Below, piece after piece: positions 47,536 through 56,216 of a stretch of 64,000 bases of DNA. A program made the translations under genes and the position numbers. Below the pieces are notes generated by a model. That model was not told where the DNA came from. It made no database searches and saw nothing but the letters and a program-made list of their open reading frames with translations. Source of the stretch: Jatrophihabitans sp. (GTDB taxonomy: Bacteria; Actinomycetota; Actinomycetes; Mycobacteriales; Jatrophihabitantaceae); NCBI GenBank assembly GCA_036399055.1, contig DASWNX010000018.1, positions 62,001 through 126,000 on the forward strand, read 5' to 3'. The stretch's first letter is position 1. Each line of letters starts with the position of its first letter.

Positions 47536-49091
47536 TGCACAACGCCAGCCTGCTCGGGCTGCTCGCGATTCCGCTGCTCGGTAGCCTGCTGATCTTCGCC
47601 TTGCCGGCCGGACGTGATCTGTTGGCCAAGCAAATCGCGCTAACCGCCTCGGTGCTCACCTTCGGCTACGCCGTCGTGCTGGGCGTGGCGTTCAAGACGA
47701 CCGAGAACGCCAGCCGCTTCCAGTTCAGCTGCTCCTGGGTGTGGATCGAGAACCTGGGGGTGCACTTCGCCTTCGGACTGGACGGCATCGCCCTGGTGCT
47801 GATCGCGATGGCCACCCTGCTGGTGCCCTGCGTGGTGCTCTCGTCCTGGCACAGCTTCGACAGCGTCGAGAGCGCTGAGGAACTGCGAACCTCCACCACC
47901 CGGTCGCCAAAGACCTTCTTCGGGTTGGTGATGCTGCTCGAGGTCTTCATGATCGGGGTGTTCGCGGCCACCGACGTCTTCCTGTTCTACGTGTTCTTCG
48001 AGGCCATGCTGGTGCCGATGTACTTCATCATCGGCAGCTTCGGCGGCCCCCGCCGGCAGTACGCGGCGATGAAATTCTTCCTGTACTCCCTGGTCGGCGG
48101 CCTGCTCATGCTGGCGTCGGTGATCGGCGTCTACGTCAGCTCGGGCACCTCGAGCTTCGCCTTCACCGACCTGGTAGGCAACGTGCCCACCGGCGCGACC
48201 CAGAAGTGGCTCTTCCTCGGATTCTTCATCGCCTTCGCGATCAAGGCGCCGCTGTTCCCGTTCCACACCTGGCTGCCCGACGCCGGCGCCGAGGCGCCGG
48301 CCGGCGGGGCGGCGCTGCTGGTGGGCGTGCTGGACAAGGTCGGCACCTTCGGCTTCCTGCGCTACTGCCTGCCGCTGTTCCCCGAGGCCTCGCGCGACTT
48401 CGCCAAGCCGATCCTGATCCTGTCGGTGATCGGGGTGCTGTACGCGGCCTTCCTGGCGATGGGCCAGCGCGACATGAAGCGGCTGGTCGCCTACACCTCG
48501 GTGGCCCACTTCGGTTTCATCGGCCTGGGGATCTTCGCCTTCACCACCCAGGGCGGCACCGGAGCCGTGCTCTACATGGTCAACCACGGCCTGGCGACCG
48601 GGCTGCTGTTCATCGTGGTCGGCTACGTGGTGGCCCGCGGCAAGAGCCGGCTGATCGCCGACTACGGCGGTGCCGCCAAGGTGGCTCCCCGACTGGGCGG
48701 AGTCTTCCTGATCGCGGGCCTGGCGGCGCTGGCGTTGCCCGGGATGAGCACCTTCATCAGCGAGTTCCTCACGCTGCTGGGCGCCTTCACCCGGCACAAG
48801 ACGCTGGCGATCCTGGCCACCACCGGCATCATCCTGGCCGCGATCTACGTCCTGTTGCTCTACCAACGCACCATGCAGGGCCCGCTGAAAGAGAAGGTCA
48901 GCGGTTTCCGCGACCTCAACCTGCGCGAGGTCCTGGCCGTCTCGCCGCTGATCGTGCTGATCCTGGCTTTGGGGATCTATCCCAAGCCGGTCATCGACAT
49001 CATCAACCCGGCTGTGGAGTTCACCATGAACGACATCGGCCAGACCGATCCACAGCCTCAGCAGGCGGCCCAGCCCGGAGGAAAAAAGTGA
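47535..49091 (+). CDS. nuoM: NADH-quinone oxidoreductase subunit M
   Basis: The 518-aa antiporter-like subunit has about 14 helices with FYVFFEAMLVPMYFIIG (conserved Glu), AIKAPLFPFHTWLPDAGAEA (Lys and His path residues), RDMKRLVAYTSVAHFGF and GMSTFISEFLTLLGAF. It closes with a Gln/Pro-rich tail. The nuoN GTG overlaps its stop. Confidence 0.95.
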   Translation: MHNASLLGLLAIPLLGSLLIFALPAGRDLLAKQIALTASVLTFGYAVVLGVAFKTTENASRFQFSCSWVWIENLGVHFAFGLDGIALVLIAMATLLVPCVVLSSWHSFDSVESAEELRTSTTRSPKTFFGLVMLLEVFMIGVFAATDVFLFYVFFEAMLVPMYFIIGSFGGPRRQYAAMKFFLYSLVGGLLMLASVIGVYVSSGTSSFAFTDLVGNVPTGATQKWLFLGFFIAFAIKAPLFPFHTWLPDAGAEAPAGGAALLVGVLDKVGTFGFLRYCLPLFPEASRDFAKPILILSVIGVLYAAFLAMGQRDMKRLVAYTSVAHFGFIGLGIFAFTTQGGTGAVLYMVNHGLATGLLFIVVGYVVARGKSRLIADYGGAAKVAPRLGGVFLIAGLAALALPGMSTFISEFLTLLGAFTRHKTLAILATTGIILAAIYVLLLYQRTMQGPLKEKVSGFRDLNLREVLAVSPLIVLILALGIYPKPVIDIINPAVEFTMNDIGQTDPQPQQAAQPGGKK

Positions 49092-50650
49092 GCCCGCTGA
49101 ACGTCGTGCTGGCAGCTGACACCAGTCCGGTGCAAGCCCCCTCGATCAGTTACTCGGCGCTGGCGCCGATCCTGATCGTGCTGGGCGCGGCCTGCCTGGG
49201 CATCGTGGTCGAGGCGCTGGCGCCGCGCCAGCGCCGGTTCCACCTCCAGCTGGGGCTGGCGCTGCTGGCGCTGCTGGCGGCCCTGGTCGCTGTGATCATG
49301 TTGCGCGGGCGGTCCACCCTGACCGCCTCGAGCGCGCTGTCCATCGACGGCGTCACCCTGTTCCTGCAGGGGGCCATCCTGGTGCTGGGCGCGTTGTCGC
49401 TGCTGATGATGGCCGAGCGCGCGGTCGAACCCGGCGGCGCCATCGTCGCCTCGGCGGCGGTGATCGTGGGCTCACCGGCGGACCGCAGGCTGGCCAGCAG
49501 CGAGCGCGTCCAGACCGAGATCTTCCCCCTGAGCATGTTCGCCATCAGCGGCATGCTGATCTTTCCGGCGGCCAACAACCTGCTGCTGATGTTCGTGGCG
49601 CTGGAGGTGCTGTCGCTGCCGCTGTACCTGATCGCCGGGCTGTCGCGCCGACGTCGGCTGCTGAGCCAGGAAGCGGCCATCAAGTACTTCTTGCTGGGCG
49701 CGTTCGCTTCGGCGTTCTTCCTCTACGGCGTGGCCCTGCTCTACGGCTACGCCGGTTCGGTCGACCTGTTCGACATCCTGCAGGCCCAGAACAGCTCCAC
49801 CCAGTCCGACACCCTGCTGTACCTCGGCTTCGGGCTGCTCATCGTGGGCCTGCTGTTCAAGGCCGGAATCGCGCCGTTCCACTCCTGGACACCCGACGTC
49901 TACCAGGGCTCGCCGACGCCGGTCACCGCCTTCATGGCCTCGTGCACCAAGATCGCGGCGTTCGGCGCCATCATCCGGGTGCTCTACGTCGGCTTCTCGG
50001 TCAGCGCCTGGAACTGGCGTCCGATCATCTGGGCAGTGGCCATCGCGTCAATGGTGGTGGGCTCGATCGTGGGCCTGACCCAGACCGACCTCAAGCGGAT
50101 CCTGGCCTACTCCTCCATCGCCCATGCCGGCTTCATCATGGTGGGGCTGGTGTCCCTGGACGCGGCCGGGCTGTCCAGCGTGCTGTTCTACCTGGCCGCT
50201 TACGGCTTCACCACGATCGCCGCCTTCGGCCTGCTGACGCTGGTTCGCGACGGCAACGGCGAGGCCAATCACCTGTCGCAGTGGTCGGGCCTGGCGCGCA
50301 GGTCACCGCTGTTCGCGATCACCTTCACCTTCTTGCTGCTGGCCCTGGCCGGCATCCCGCTGACCAGCGGCTTCACCGGCAAGTTCGTGGTGTTCCGGGC
50401 CGCGTACGACATCGCCGGGCCGCTGGTGGTGATCGCGTTGATCGCCTCGGCCGTCGCGGCGTTCTTCTACCTGCGCATCGTGGTGATGATGTTCTTCGCC
50501 GAGCCGGCCGAGGACGGGCCGACGGTGGCCATCCCGTCGGCGATGTCCACCATCGCGATCACCGTGGGCACCGCCGCCACCCTGGTGCTGGGCGTCTTCC
50601 CGCAGCCCCTGCTGGATCTCGCCGACAAGGCAGCGAAGTTACGCGGGTGA
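49088..50650 (+). CDS. nuoN: NADH-quinone oxidoreductase subunit N
   Basis: The 520-aa antiporter-like subunit carries FVALEVLSLPLYLIAGL (conserved Glu), FKAGIAPFHSWTPDVYQGSP (Lys/His path), TDLKRILAYSSIAHAGF and GIPLTSGFTGKFVVF. The GTG start overlaps nuoM by four bases, and its stop overlaps the polyprenyl synthase start in the same way, so the operon runs on past complex I. Confidence 0.95.
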   Translation: MSPLNVVLAADTSPVQAPSISYSALAPILIVLGAACLGIVVEALAPRQRRFHLQLGLALLALLAALVAVIMLRGRSTLTASSALSIDGVTLFLQGAILVLGALSLLMMAERAVEPGGAIVASAAVIVGSPADRRLASSERVQTEIFPLSMFAISGMLIFPAANNLLLMFVALEVLSLPLYLIAGLSRRRRLLSQEAAIKYFLLGAFASAFFLYGVALLYGYAGSVDLFDILQAQNSSTQSDTLLYLGFGLLIVGLLFKAGIAPFHSWTPDVYQGSPTPVTAFMASCTKIAAFGAIIRVLYVGFSVSAWNWRPIIWAVAIASMVVGSIVGLTQTDLKRILAYSSIAHAGFIMVGLVSLDAAGLSSVLFYLAAYGFTTIAAFGLLTLVRDGNGEANHLSQWSGLARRSPLFAITFTFLLLALAGIPLTSGFTGKFVVFRAAYDIAGPLVVIALIASAVAAFFYLRIVVMMFFAEPAEDGPTVAIPSAMSTIAITVGTAATLVLGVFPQPLLDLADKAAKLRG

Positions 50651-51660
50651 GTTACCAGTCCTCTCTCCTGGCTGTCGGAATCGAGTTTGACGACCCGGCC
50701 CTGGAAGCGACGATCCGAGAAGGCCTGCAGGCCGTCGAGTCGGCCCTGCAGGCAGCGGTTCGCTCTGAGGACGAATTCGTAGCCGGCGTCGCGAAGTACC
50801 TGGTCAACGCCGGCGGCAAGAGGTTCCGGCCGTTGCTGGCGTTGCTGGCCGCGCAGTTCGGGGATGCCACCGCCGACAGCGATGGGGTGGTGATGTCGGC
50901 GGTGGTCTGTGAGCTGACCCACCTGGCCACCCTGTACCACGATGACGTGATGGACGAGGCGACCGTCCGGCGCGGGGCCACTGCGGCCAACACCCGCTGG
51001 ACGAACACCATCGCCATTCTCACCGGCGACTTCCTGTTCGCCCGGGCCTCGGACATCCTGGCTGATCTCGGCCCAGAGGCGGTCCGGATCCAGGCTCGAT
51101 GCTTCGAGCGGCTGGTGACCGGCCAGATTCGCGAGACGGTCGGTCCCAAGCCGGGGGTAGACCCGGTGGATCACTACCTGTCGGTGCTGGCGGACAAGAC
51201 CGGCTCGCTGATCGCCACCTCGGCCGAGCTCGGCGCTCGCTTCGCCGGAGTCGACGAGCAGACAGTCGACTGCCTGCGGGCCTTCGGCGAGCAGTTCGGC
51301 ATGGCCTTCCAGATCTCAGACGACATCCTCGACATCGCCTCGGAGTTCGTCCAATCAGGTAAGACGCCGGGCACTGACCTGCGCGAGGGCGTTCAGACGC
51401 TGCCCGTGCTCTACGCGCTGCAGGACACCGCCGCGGCCGGCGCACGGCTGCGTGAACTCATCAGCAGGCCCATCGAGGACGACGCCGAGCACGCCGAGGC
51501 GCTGGCGCTGCTGCGGTCCTCCGAGGCGATCCAGCAGGCCAAGCACACCATGCTGGAGTACGCCGAGTCGGCTCGGGCGACCATCGCCGGGCTGCCGGAG
51601 TTGCCGGCCAAGGCGGCCCTGCACGCGCTGGCCGACCTGGTAGTGGTCCGCAGCGGCTGA
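50647..51660 (+). CDS. Polyprenyl diphosphate synthase (menaquinone side chain)
   Basis: A 337-aa trans-isoprenyl synthase. It has GGKRFRPLLALLAAQ, the first Asp-rich motif DDVMD at 99-103 followed by RRGATAANTRW, the TGQIRE segment and the second Asp-rich motif DDILD at 225-229. The residues just before the first motif, LATLYH, are of medium size, consistent with a long-chain (C35-C50) product, which cannot be fixed by eye. It is coupled to nuoN by a GTGA overlap, so the quinone tail would be made together with complex I. Confidence 0.9.
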   Translation: MSYQSSLLAVGIEFDDPALEATIREGLQAVESALQAAVRSEDEFVAGVAKYLVNAGGKRFRPLLALLAAQFGDATADSDGVVMSAVVCELTHLATLYHDDVMDEATVRRGATAANTRWTNTIAILTGDFLFARASDILADLGPEAVRIQARCFERLVTGQIRETVGPKPGVDPVDHYLSVLADKTGSLIATSAELGARFAGVDEQTVDCLRAFGEQFGMAFQISDDILDIASEFVQSGKTPGTDLREGVQTLPVLYALQDTAAAGARLRELISRPIEDDAEHAEALALLRSSEAIQQAKHTMLEYAESARATIAGLPELPAKAALHALADLVVVRSG

Positions 51661-51693
51661 CTGGCCGGCCAGAGCAGTCCTGAAAAAGGCGTA

Positions 51694-51711
51694 ACCTACG
51701 TAAGCGTAGGT
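51694..51711. promoter_or_regulatory. TetR-like operator before the acyl-ACP desaturase
   Basis: ACCTACG-TAAG-CGTAGGT is a perfect 7-4-7 palindrome ending 30 bases before the desaturase ATG. Its TACG/CGTA core is common among TetR-family sites that control lipid genes in actinobacteria. No TetR gene adjoins it, so the regulator would be encoded elsewhere. Confidence 0.55.
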
Positions 51712-51741
51712 ATGTTTGCCACCGACGCCGGGGAGCTCCAG

Positions 51742-52704
51742 ATGACCATGACCACGACCAAGATCCCGTCGGGCGCCGAGGGCTTTCAGGCCCGCCTGCT
51801 GCACGAGCTGGAACCAGTCGTCGAGGACAACCTCGAACGCCACCTGTCAGTGGCCCGGCCGTGGATGCCGCATGACTACGTGCCGTGGAGCCGGGGCCGT
51901 GACTTCGCCTTCCTAGGGGGCGAGGACTGGAAGCCCGAGGACTCGCCGCTGGACCCGGTCGCCCGGACCGCGATGATCGTGAACCTCCTGACCGAGGACA
52001 ACCTGCCCTCCTACCACCGTGAGATCGCGACCCAGTTCGGACGCGACGGCGCCTGGGGACAGTGGGTCGGCCAGTGGACCGCTGAAGAGGGCCGCCACGG
52101 CATCGCGTTACGCGACTACCTGGTAGTCACCCGCGGGGTGGACCCGGTCAAGCTCGAGGGCCTGCGGATGGAGCACATGGTCGCCGGGTATGACTCAGGC
52201 GACAAGACAGCCCTGGAAGCCGTGGCCTACGTGTCCTTTCAGGAACTCGCGACCCGGGTCTCGCACCGCAACACGGGCAAGGCCACCGGCTGCCCGCTGG
52301 CCGAGCAGCTACTGGCTCGCATCGCGCAGGACGAGAACCTGCACATGGTCTTCTACCGGAACCTGATCGCCGCCGCCTTCGAGATAGCGCCTGATGAGAC
52401 CATGGCCGCGGTCCGCGACGAGGTGATCGGCTTCAAGATGCCCGGCGCCAACATGCCGGACTTCATGCGCAACTCGGTGACCATCGCCAAGGCGGGCATC
52501 TATGACTTGCGGTTGCACCATGACGCGGTGATCACTCCCGTGCTGAAGTTCTGGAACGTCTTCGGCCGCGATGACCTGGGCCCGGCCGGCGAGCAAGCCC
52601 GCGAGGAGCTGGCGCGGTTTGTCAGCCAGCTGGACGCGCAGGCGAACCGCTTCGTCGAGCAGCGTGAGCGCGCCCGGGCCAAGGCAGCTGCCCGGACCGC
52701 CTGA
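51742..52704 (+). CDS. Acyl-ACP desaturase (di-iron, DesA-like)
   Basis: The 320-aa soluble di-iron enzyme inserts a double bond in acyl chains on ACP using O2 and ferredoxin. Iron ligands are visible in TEDNLPSYH, in AEEGRH (Glu115/116, His119) and in DENLH (Glu198, His201), the E-E-x-x-H pairs of the FA_desaturase_2 family. The ATG at 51742 has GGGGAG six bases upstream; an ATG at 51712 would start inside the operator half-site and lacks a ribosome site. The C-terminus is a charged Arg/Ala helix. Confidence 0.9.
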   Translation: MTMTTTKIPSGAEGFQARLLHELEPVVEDNLERHLSVARPWMPHDYVPWSRGRDFAFLGGEDWKPEDSPLDPVARTAMIVNLLTEDNLPSYHREIATQFGRDGAWGQWVGQWTAEEGRHGIALRDYLVVTRGVDPVKLEGLRMEHMVAGYDSGDKTALEAVAYVSFQELATRVSHRNTGKATGCPLAEQLLARIAQDENLHMVFYRNLIAAAFEIAPDETMAAVRDEVIGFKMPGANMPDFMRNSVTIAKAGIYDLRLHHDAVITPVLKFWNVFGRDDLGPAGEQAREELARFVSQLDAQANRFVEQRERARAKAAARTA

Positions 52705-53031
52705 GCAGAGCGCACCTGAGGAGCCCCGGAGGGCCTGCCCGTAGCCGTCCTTGCTCAGGACCTGAGTGCGGACTGCCCGACTCGACCTCCGCATGAGGCG
52801 CCTGCCCAGGCGAAGCGAACGGGGGGCTGTCACTGGCTGTCGCGTGTCTGCAGATCGGTGACTCTGTGTGATCGAAATATGGTCTGCCTAGCTTTGGGGG
52901 GTGAATTGCCCAACTTTTACTTCGCGCGTATTGCTTCTGTGTGGTTCTATTACCAGACGGTGTTCACTCCGTGTAAGCACGGCTTCACTCCGCGCAAGAT
53001 AAAATGATATGGGCGTTATGACTTCTCACCG
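52705..53031. other. Intergenic region with direct repeats before the surface protein gene
   Basis: No gene is seen. The right half is AT-richer. Two 15-bp direct repeats, TTCACTCCGTGTAAG (52963-52977) and TTCACTCCGCGCAAG (52984-52998), match at 13 of 15 positions with a 21-bp period, directly before a -10-like TAAAAT (53000-53005). This is the layout of an activator site in the -35 region. Confidence 0.45.
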
Positions 53032-54249
53032 GTGGCACTCGTGACCTTCCTCGGCAGGCGAGTCAGAGGCGTGCGCGGCCTCAGGGCAGCGGCGATGCTC
53101 TGCGTCCTGGCCTTGACGAGCACGGTGTTGCTGCCGGGGCCGGCCGAGGCCGCAGGGTTGCGCCAATTCGCGCTGACAGCCGGTAACTCAGCCGCTCACT
53201 CCGCGGGGTTGGCCCCAGCCAAGCCTCGCGCGGTCACGGCAAGGGAACGAGCCGCCAAGTCCAAGCAACGGGCAGCTCGAGCGCGCGCTCAGCAGGCGGC
53301 ACGCCAAGCGGTCGCGCGCAAGGCCGCACTGGCCAGGGCCGCGCACGCCAAGACCACCAGAGACCGTGCGGCCAACGTCGAGGCGTTGAGGCAAGCCAAG
53401 GCGTTGAAGCAGGCCAAGCAAGCCCAGGCGTTGAAGCAAGCCAAGGCGTTGAAGCAAGCCAAGGCCGCCAAGGCGTTGAAGCAAGCCAAGGCCGCCCAGG
53501 CGTTGAAGCAAGCCAAGGCCGCTGCCCAACGGCGGCTGGCGCCCAGCCAGCGCGACAGCGACAAGCGATCTGAAAGCGATCGGTCCTACGTTGAGCCGAG
53601 GCTTCCCGGCGCGGTCGGATTCGGTGGATTTCCCGGGGGTGGGGATGACCAGCCCGCCTCGCCGTCCACGGGCAAGCTGGCTGATCGCTTAGGGGCGGCG
53701 CAAGCCGCGGCCAAGCTACGCGAGGAGGCCGAGAGGGCCGCTGCGCAAGCGCGGGCGCGGGCCGAGGCGGAGGCGGAGAGAGCGCGGAAGGCAGTCCAAC
53801 GGCTGCTGCCGAGCGGCACCGTGCCGCCTAGCATCGTGCCGCCTAGCACCGTGGCGCCGCCAAGCCGTCCCCCGCTGGCGACTGTTGTCCCGGCCCTGCC
53901 CGCAGCCAACGTCCCAGGCGGAACCTCCGGTCCCGGTCAGTCGGTCGGCGCCCAAGGCTCTGGCGCCGGCCAAGGCGGAGGCCCCAGCCAGGCAACTGGG
54001 ACTACCCCGCCGCCGGCCCGACCCGCCGCGCCGAGCCCCCGGCCGGCAGCGCCCGTCCAGCAGCGAAAGCCCGCTGCCAGCACGCCGCAGCAACAGGCGG
54101 TGTTGACCCTGCCCAAGCGGATCGCCCAGGCCGGCCTCTCCGTCGGAATCTGGCCACTGGTGCTGCTGATCGTGGTGGGCCTCATCGCACTCTGCCTGGT
54201 CGTCCTAGGCACCCGCCGACGCACCTTTGACGAGCGCAGACCCCTTTAG
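53032..54249 (+). CDS. Exported, membrane-anchored Ala/Lys/Gln-repeat protein
   Basis: A 405-aa protein of unknown function. A signal peptide (about 1-41, ending PGPAEAAG) is followed by a very basic Ala/Arg/Lys/Gln helix. Between about 118 and 165 it consists of repeated ALKQAK hexapeptides (one ALRQAK and five ALKQAK) separated by AAK or AAQ. A Gly-rich linker, a second charged coiled coil (AKLREEAERAAAQARARAEAEAERARKA), a 110-residue Pro/Ser/Thr-rich stalk and one C-terminal helix (IWPLVLLIVVGLIALCLVVL) with RRR end the chain. It probably spans the wall. The GTG start at 53032 could also be the GTG at 53041. Confidence 0.75.
   Translation: MALVTFLGRRVRGVRGLRAAAMLCVLALTSTVLLPGPAEAAGLRQFALTAGNSAAHSAGLAPAKPRAVTARERAAKSKQRAARARAQQAARQAVARKAALARAAHAKTTRDRAANVEALRQAKALKQAKQAQALKQAKALKQAKAAKALKQAKAAQALKQAKAAAQRRLAPSQRDSDKRSESDRSYVEPRLPGAVGFGGFPGGGDDQPASPSTGKLADRLGAAQAAAKLREEAERAAAQARARAEAEAERARKAVQRLLPSGTVPPSIVPPSTVAPPSRPPLATVVPALPAANVPGGTSGPGQSVGAQGSGAGQGGGPSQATGTTPPPARPAAPSPRPAAPVQQRKPAASTPQQQAVLTLPKRIAQAGLSVGIWPLVLLIVVGLIALCLVVLGTRRRTFDERRPL
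53383..53523 (+). repeat. Degenerate tandem repeats encoding ALKQAK units
   Basis: A core close to GCGTTGAAGCAAGCCAAG recurs six times with 18- or 27-bp spacing. Several copies are base-for-base identical, including the rare-in-context codons TTG and CAA, which points to recent expansion rather than selection on protein sequence alone. Confidence 0.8.
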
Positions 54250-54261
54250 GGCCCCACCGGA

Positions 54262-55179
54262 TCAGGCTGCGACGGCGTGAGCAGGGGTAGCCAGGCTGGC
54301 TTTGTGGCGCCGTCGTCTCACAGCGTCCGCCGTCAGCACCACGAGCGCGAGCCACACCAGGGCGAAGCCCAGCAGCCGGACAGGTGGCATCGGCTCGTGC
54401 CGGATGCCCACCCCCACTCCGAACGACATGATCGGCGCCAGGTACTGCAGCAGGCCGAGGGTGGTCAGCGGAAGGCGCCGGGCCGCTGCCCCGAACAGCA
54501 GAAGCGGTATGGCCGTGACGACGCCGGTGCCGGCCAGCAGCAAGGCATTCGGCACCCCGTGGTGGCCGAAAGCCAGTTCGGACTGGTTGGCCAGCAGCAT
54601 CAGGGCCACCAGCGCGGGAACAGCCAGCACCGCGGTCTCGACGGCCAGTGACTCCAGGGCGCTGGCGTTGACCTTCTTCTTGATGAAGCCGTAACAACCG
54701 AAGCTGATCGCCAGCGTCAGGGCGACCCATGGCAACCTGCCGTAGTCCAGGGTCAGCACCACGATGGCCAACGTCGCGATTGCCACGGCGACCCACTGGG
54801 TCCGGCTGAGGCGCTCCTTGAGCACCAGCACGCCAAGCAGGATGGTGAACAGCGGGTTGATGAAGTAACCGAGGCTGGTCTCGATCACATGACCGCTGTT
54901 GACGCTCCAGATGTAGACACCCCAGTTCACTGACACCAGGACGGCCGCCAGCGCCAGCAGCGCAAGCTTGGAGCGGTCCGCGGCCAGTCGGCGCACCGCG
55001 GTGAAGTGGCGGGTCACCGCGAGCACCGCGGCGATCAGGATCAGCGACCAGACCATCCGCTGGGCCAGGATCTCCACGGCGTTCGCTGGTTTGAGCAACG
55101 GCCAGTAGAGCGGAAAGAGCCCCCAGCACAAGTAAGCGCTTACGCCGTAGGCAAGACCCTTTCGACTACCAGTCAGCAA
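54262..55179 (-). CDS. rarD: RarD-type EamA transporter
   Basis: A 305-aa ten-helix DMT permease with the RarD pattern: GLAYGVSAYLCWGLFPLYW at the N-terminus, NWGVYIWSVNSGHVIETSLGYFINPL and QYLAPIMSFGVGV in the second half. The substrate of this family is unknown. It starts with a TTG at 55179, five bases after the korB stop, so it is the third gene of the korA-korB operon, an unusual attachment. Confidence 0.87.
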   Translation of the reverse strand: MLTGSRKGLAYGVSAYLCWGLFPLYWPLLKPANAVEILAQRMVWSLILIAAVLAVTRHFTAVRRLAADRSKLALLALAAVLVSVNWGVYIWSVNSGHVIETSLGYFINPLFTILLGVLVLKERLSRTQWVAVAIATLAIVVLTLDYGRLPWVALTLAISFGCYGFIKKKVNASALESLAVETAVLAVPALVALMLLANQSELAFGHHGVPNALLLAGTGVVTAIPLLLFGAAARRLPLTTLGLLQYLAPIMSFGVGVGIRHEPMPPVRLLGFALVWLALVVLTADAVRRRRHKASLATPAHAVAA

Positions 55180-55184
55180 TAGCC

Positions 55185-56216
55185 TCAGCCGACCGTCCAG
55201 GCGTCGTTGCCGCGCAGCAGGCTGCTCAGCGCGGCGGCGTCACCGGGCGCCTGAGCCTTGGCCACCGAAAGCTGGTCGTTGAGCAGTTGGTCATAGCTTG
55301 GACGCGTGACATCGCGGAAGACGCCCATCGGCGAGTACCGGGAATCGATCTGGGACAGCCGAGACAACGCGAAAGCGTAGGACGGGTCCTGGGCGTGGGC
55401 ATCGTGCACCACGACCCGCGGGTCGCCCTGGGCGACGTCGTCCTCAACGCTGAGGGCGCCGGTGAGCGGGTCGCGCACCACGGCCTTGGAAGCGGGTGAG
55501 TCGACCGAGCCGAACCGGATCTCCTTGCCGTGCTCCAGCCCGATGATCCAGTCGCCCTTGGTGTCGGAGTCCTTGAGCAGGTCGAAGGCGCCGTCGTTGA
55601 AGATGTTGCAGTTCTGGTAGATCTCGACCAGCGAGGTGCCCTCATGCTCGGTGGCGGCCCGCAGCACCGAGGTGAGGTGCTTGCGGTCGGAGTCCAGCGT
55701 GCGGCCGACGAAGGTGGCCTCGGCGCCCAGCGCCAGCGACACCGGGTTGAACGGGTTGTCCAGCGATCCCATCGGGGTCGACTTGGTGACCTTGCCGCGT
55801 TCGCTGGTGGGGGAGTACTGGCCCTTGGTCAGGCCGTAGATGCGGTTGTTGAACAGCAGGATGGTGAGGTTGACGTTGCGGCGCAGTGAGTGGATCAGGT
55901 GGTTGCCACCGATCGACAGGGCGTCGCCGTCACCGGTCACCACGAACACCTTGAGGTCCGGACGGCTGGTCGACAGGCCGGTGGCGATCGCCGGCGCCCG
56001 GCCGTGGATGGAGTGCATGCCGTAGGTGTTCATGTAGTACGGGAAGCGGGAGGAGCACCCGATGCCGGAGATGAAGACGATGTCTTCGCGGGGGATGTTG
56101 AGCTCCGGCATGAAGCCCTGGACCGCGGCCAGCACCGCGTAGTCACCGCAGCCAGGGCACCAGCGAACTTCCTGGTCAGTCTTGAAGTCCTTGGCCTTGA
56201 GCCCGAGGTCAGTCAT
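55185..56216 (-). CDS. korB: 2-oxoacid:ferredoxin oxidoreductase beta subunit
   Basis: The 343-aa TPP-binding subunit oxidises 2-oxoglutarate (or another 2-oxoacid) to the acyl-CoA with ferredoxin as acceptor. Seen are RWCPGCGDYAVL, SGIGCSSRFPYYMNTYG, TGDGDALSIGGNHLIHSLRRN with LFNNRIYGLTKGQ (TPP/Mg site) and PVSLALGAEATFVGR. The cysteines of CPGCG and GIGCS would hold the [4Fe-4S]. The ATG overlaps korA by eight bases. By likeness to Rv2454c it is the 2-oxoglutarate enzyme. Confidence 0.92.
   Translation of the reverse strand: MTDLGLKAKDFKTDQEVRWCPGCGDYAVLAAVQGFMPELNIPREDIVFISGIGCSSRFPYYMNTYGMHSIHGRAPAIATGLSTSRPDLKVFVVTGDGDALSIGGNHLIHSLRRNVNLTILLFNNRIYGLTKGQYSPTSERGKVTKSTPMGSLDNPFNPVSLALGAEATFVGRTLDSDRKHLTSVLRAATEHEGTSLVEIYQNCNIFNDGAFDLLKDSDTKGDWIIGLEHGKEIRFGSVDSPASKAVVRDPLTGALSVEDDVAQGDPRVVVHDAHAQDPSYAFALSRLSQIDSRYSPMGVFRDVTRPSYDQLLNDQLSVAKAQAPGDAAALSSLLRGNDAWTVG

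Noticed and set aside
47640..48866. A 408-codon minus-strand frame rich in Gln, Glu and His opposite nuoM
   Set aside because: It is the mirror of a membrane protein coding strand; nuoM motifs are intact on the plus strand.
52754..52766. CTCAGG-A-CCTGAG inverted repeat after the desaturase
   Set aside because: The stem is short, with no T-run or promoter nearby, so neither a terminator nor an operator can be supported.
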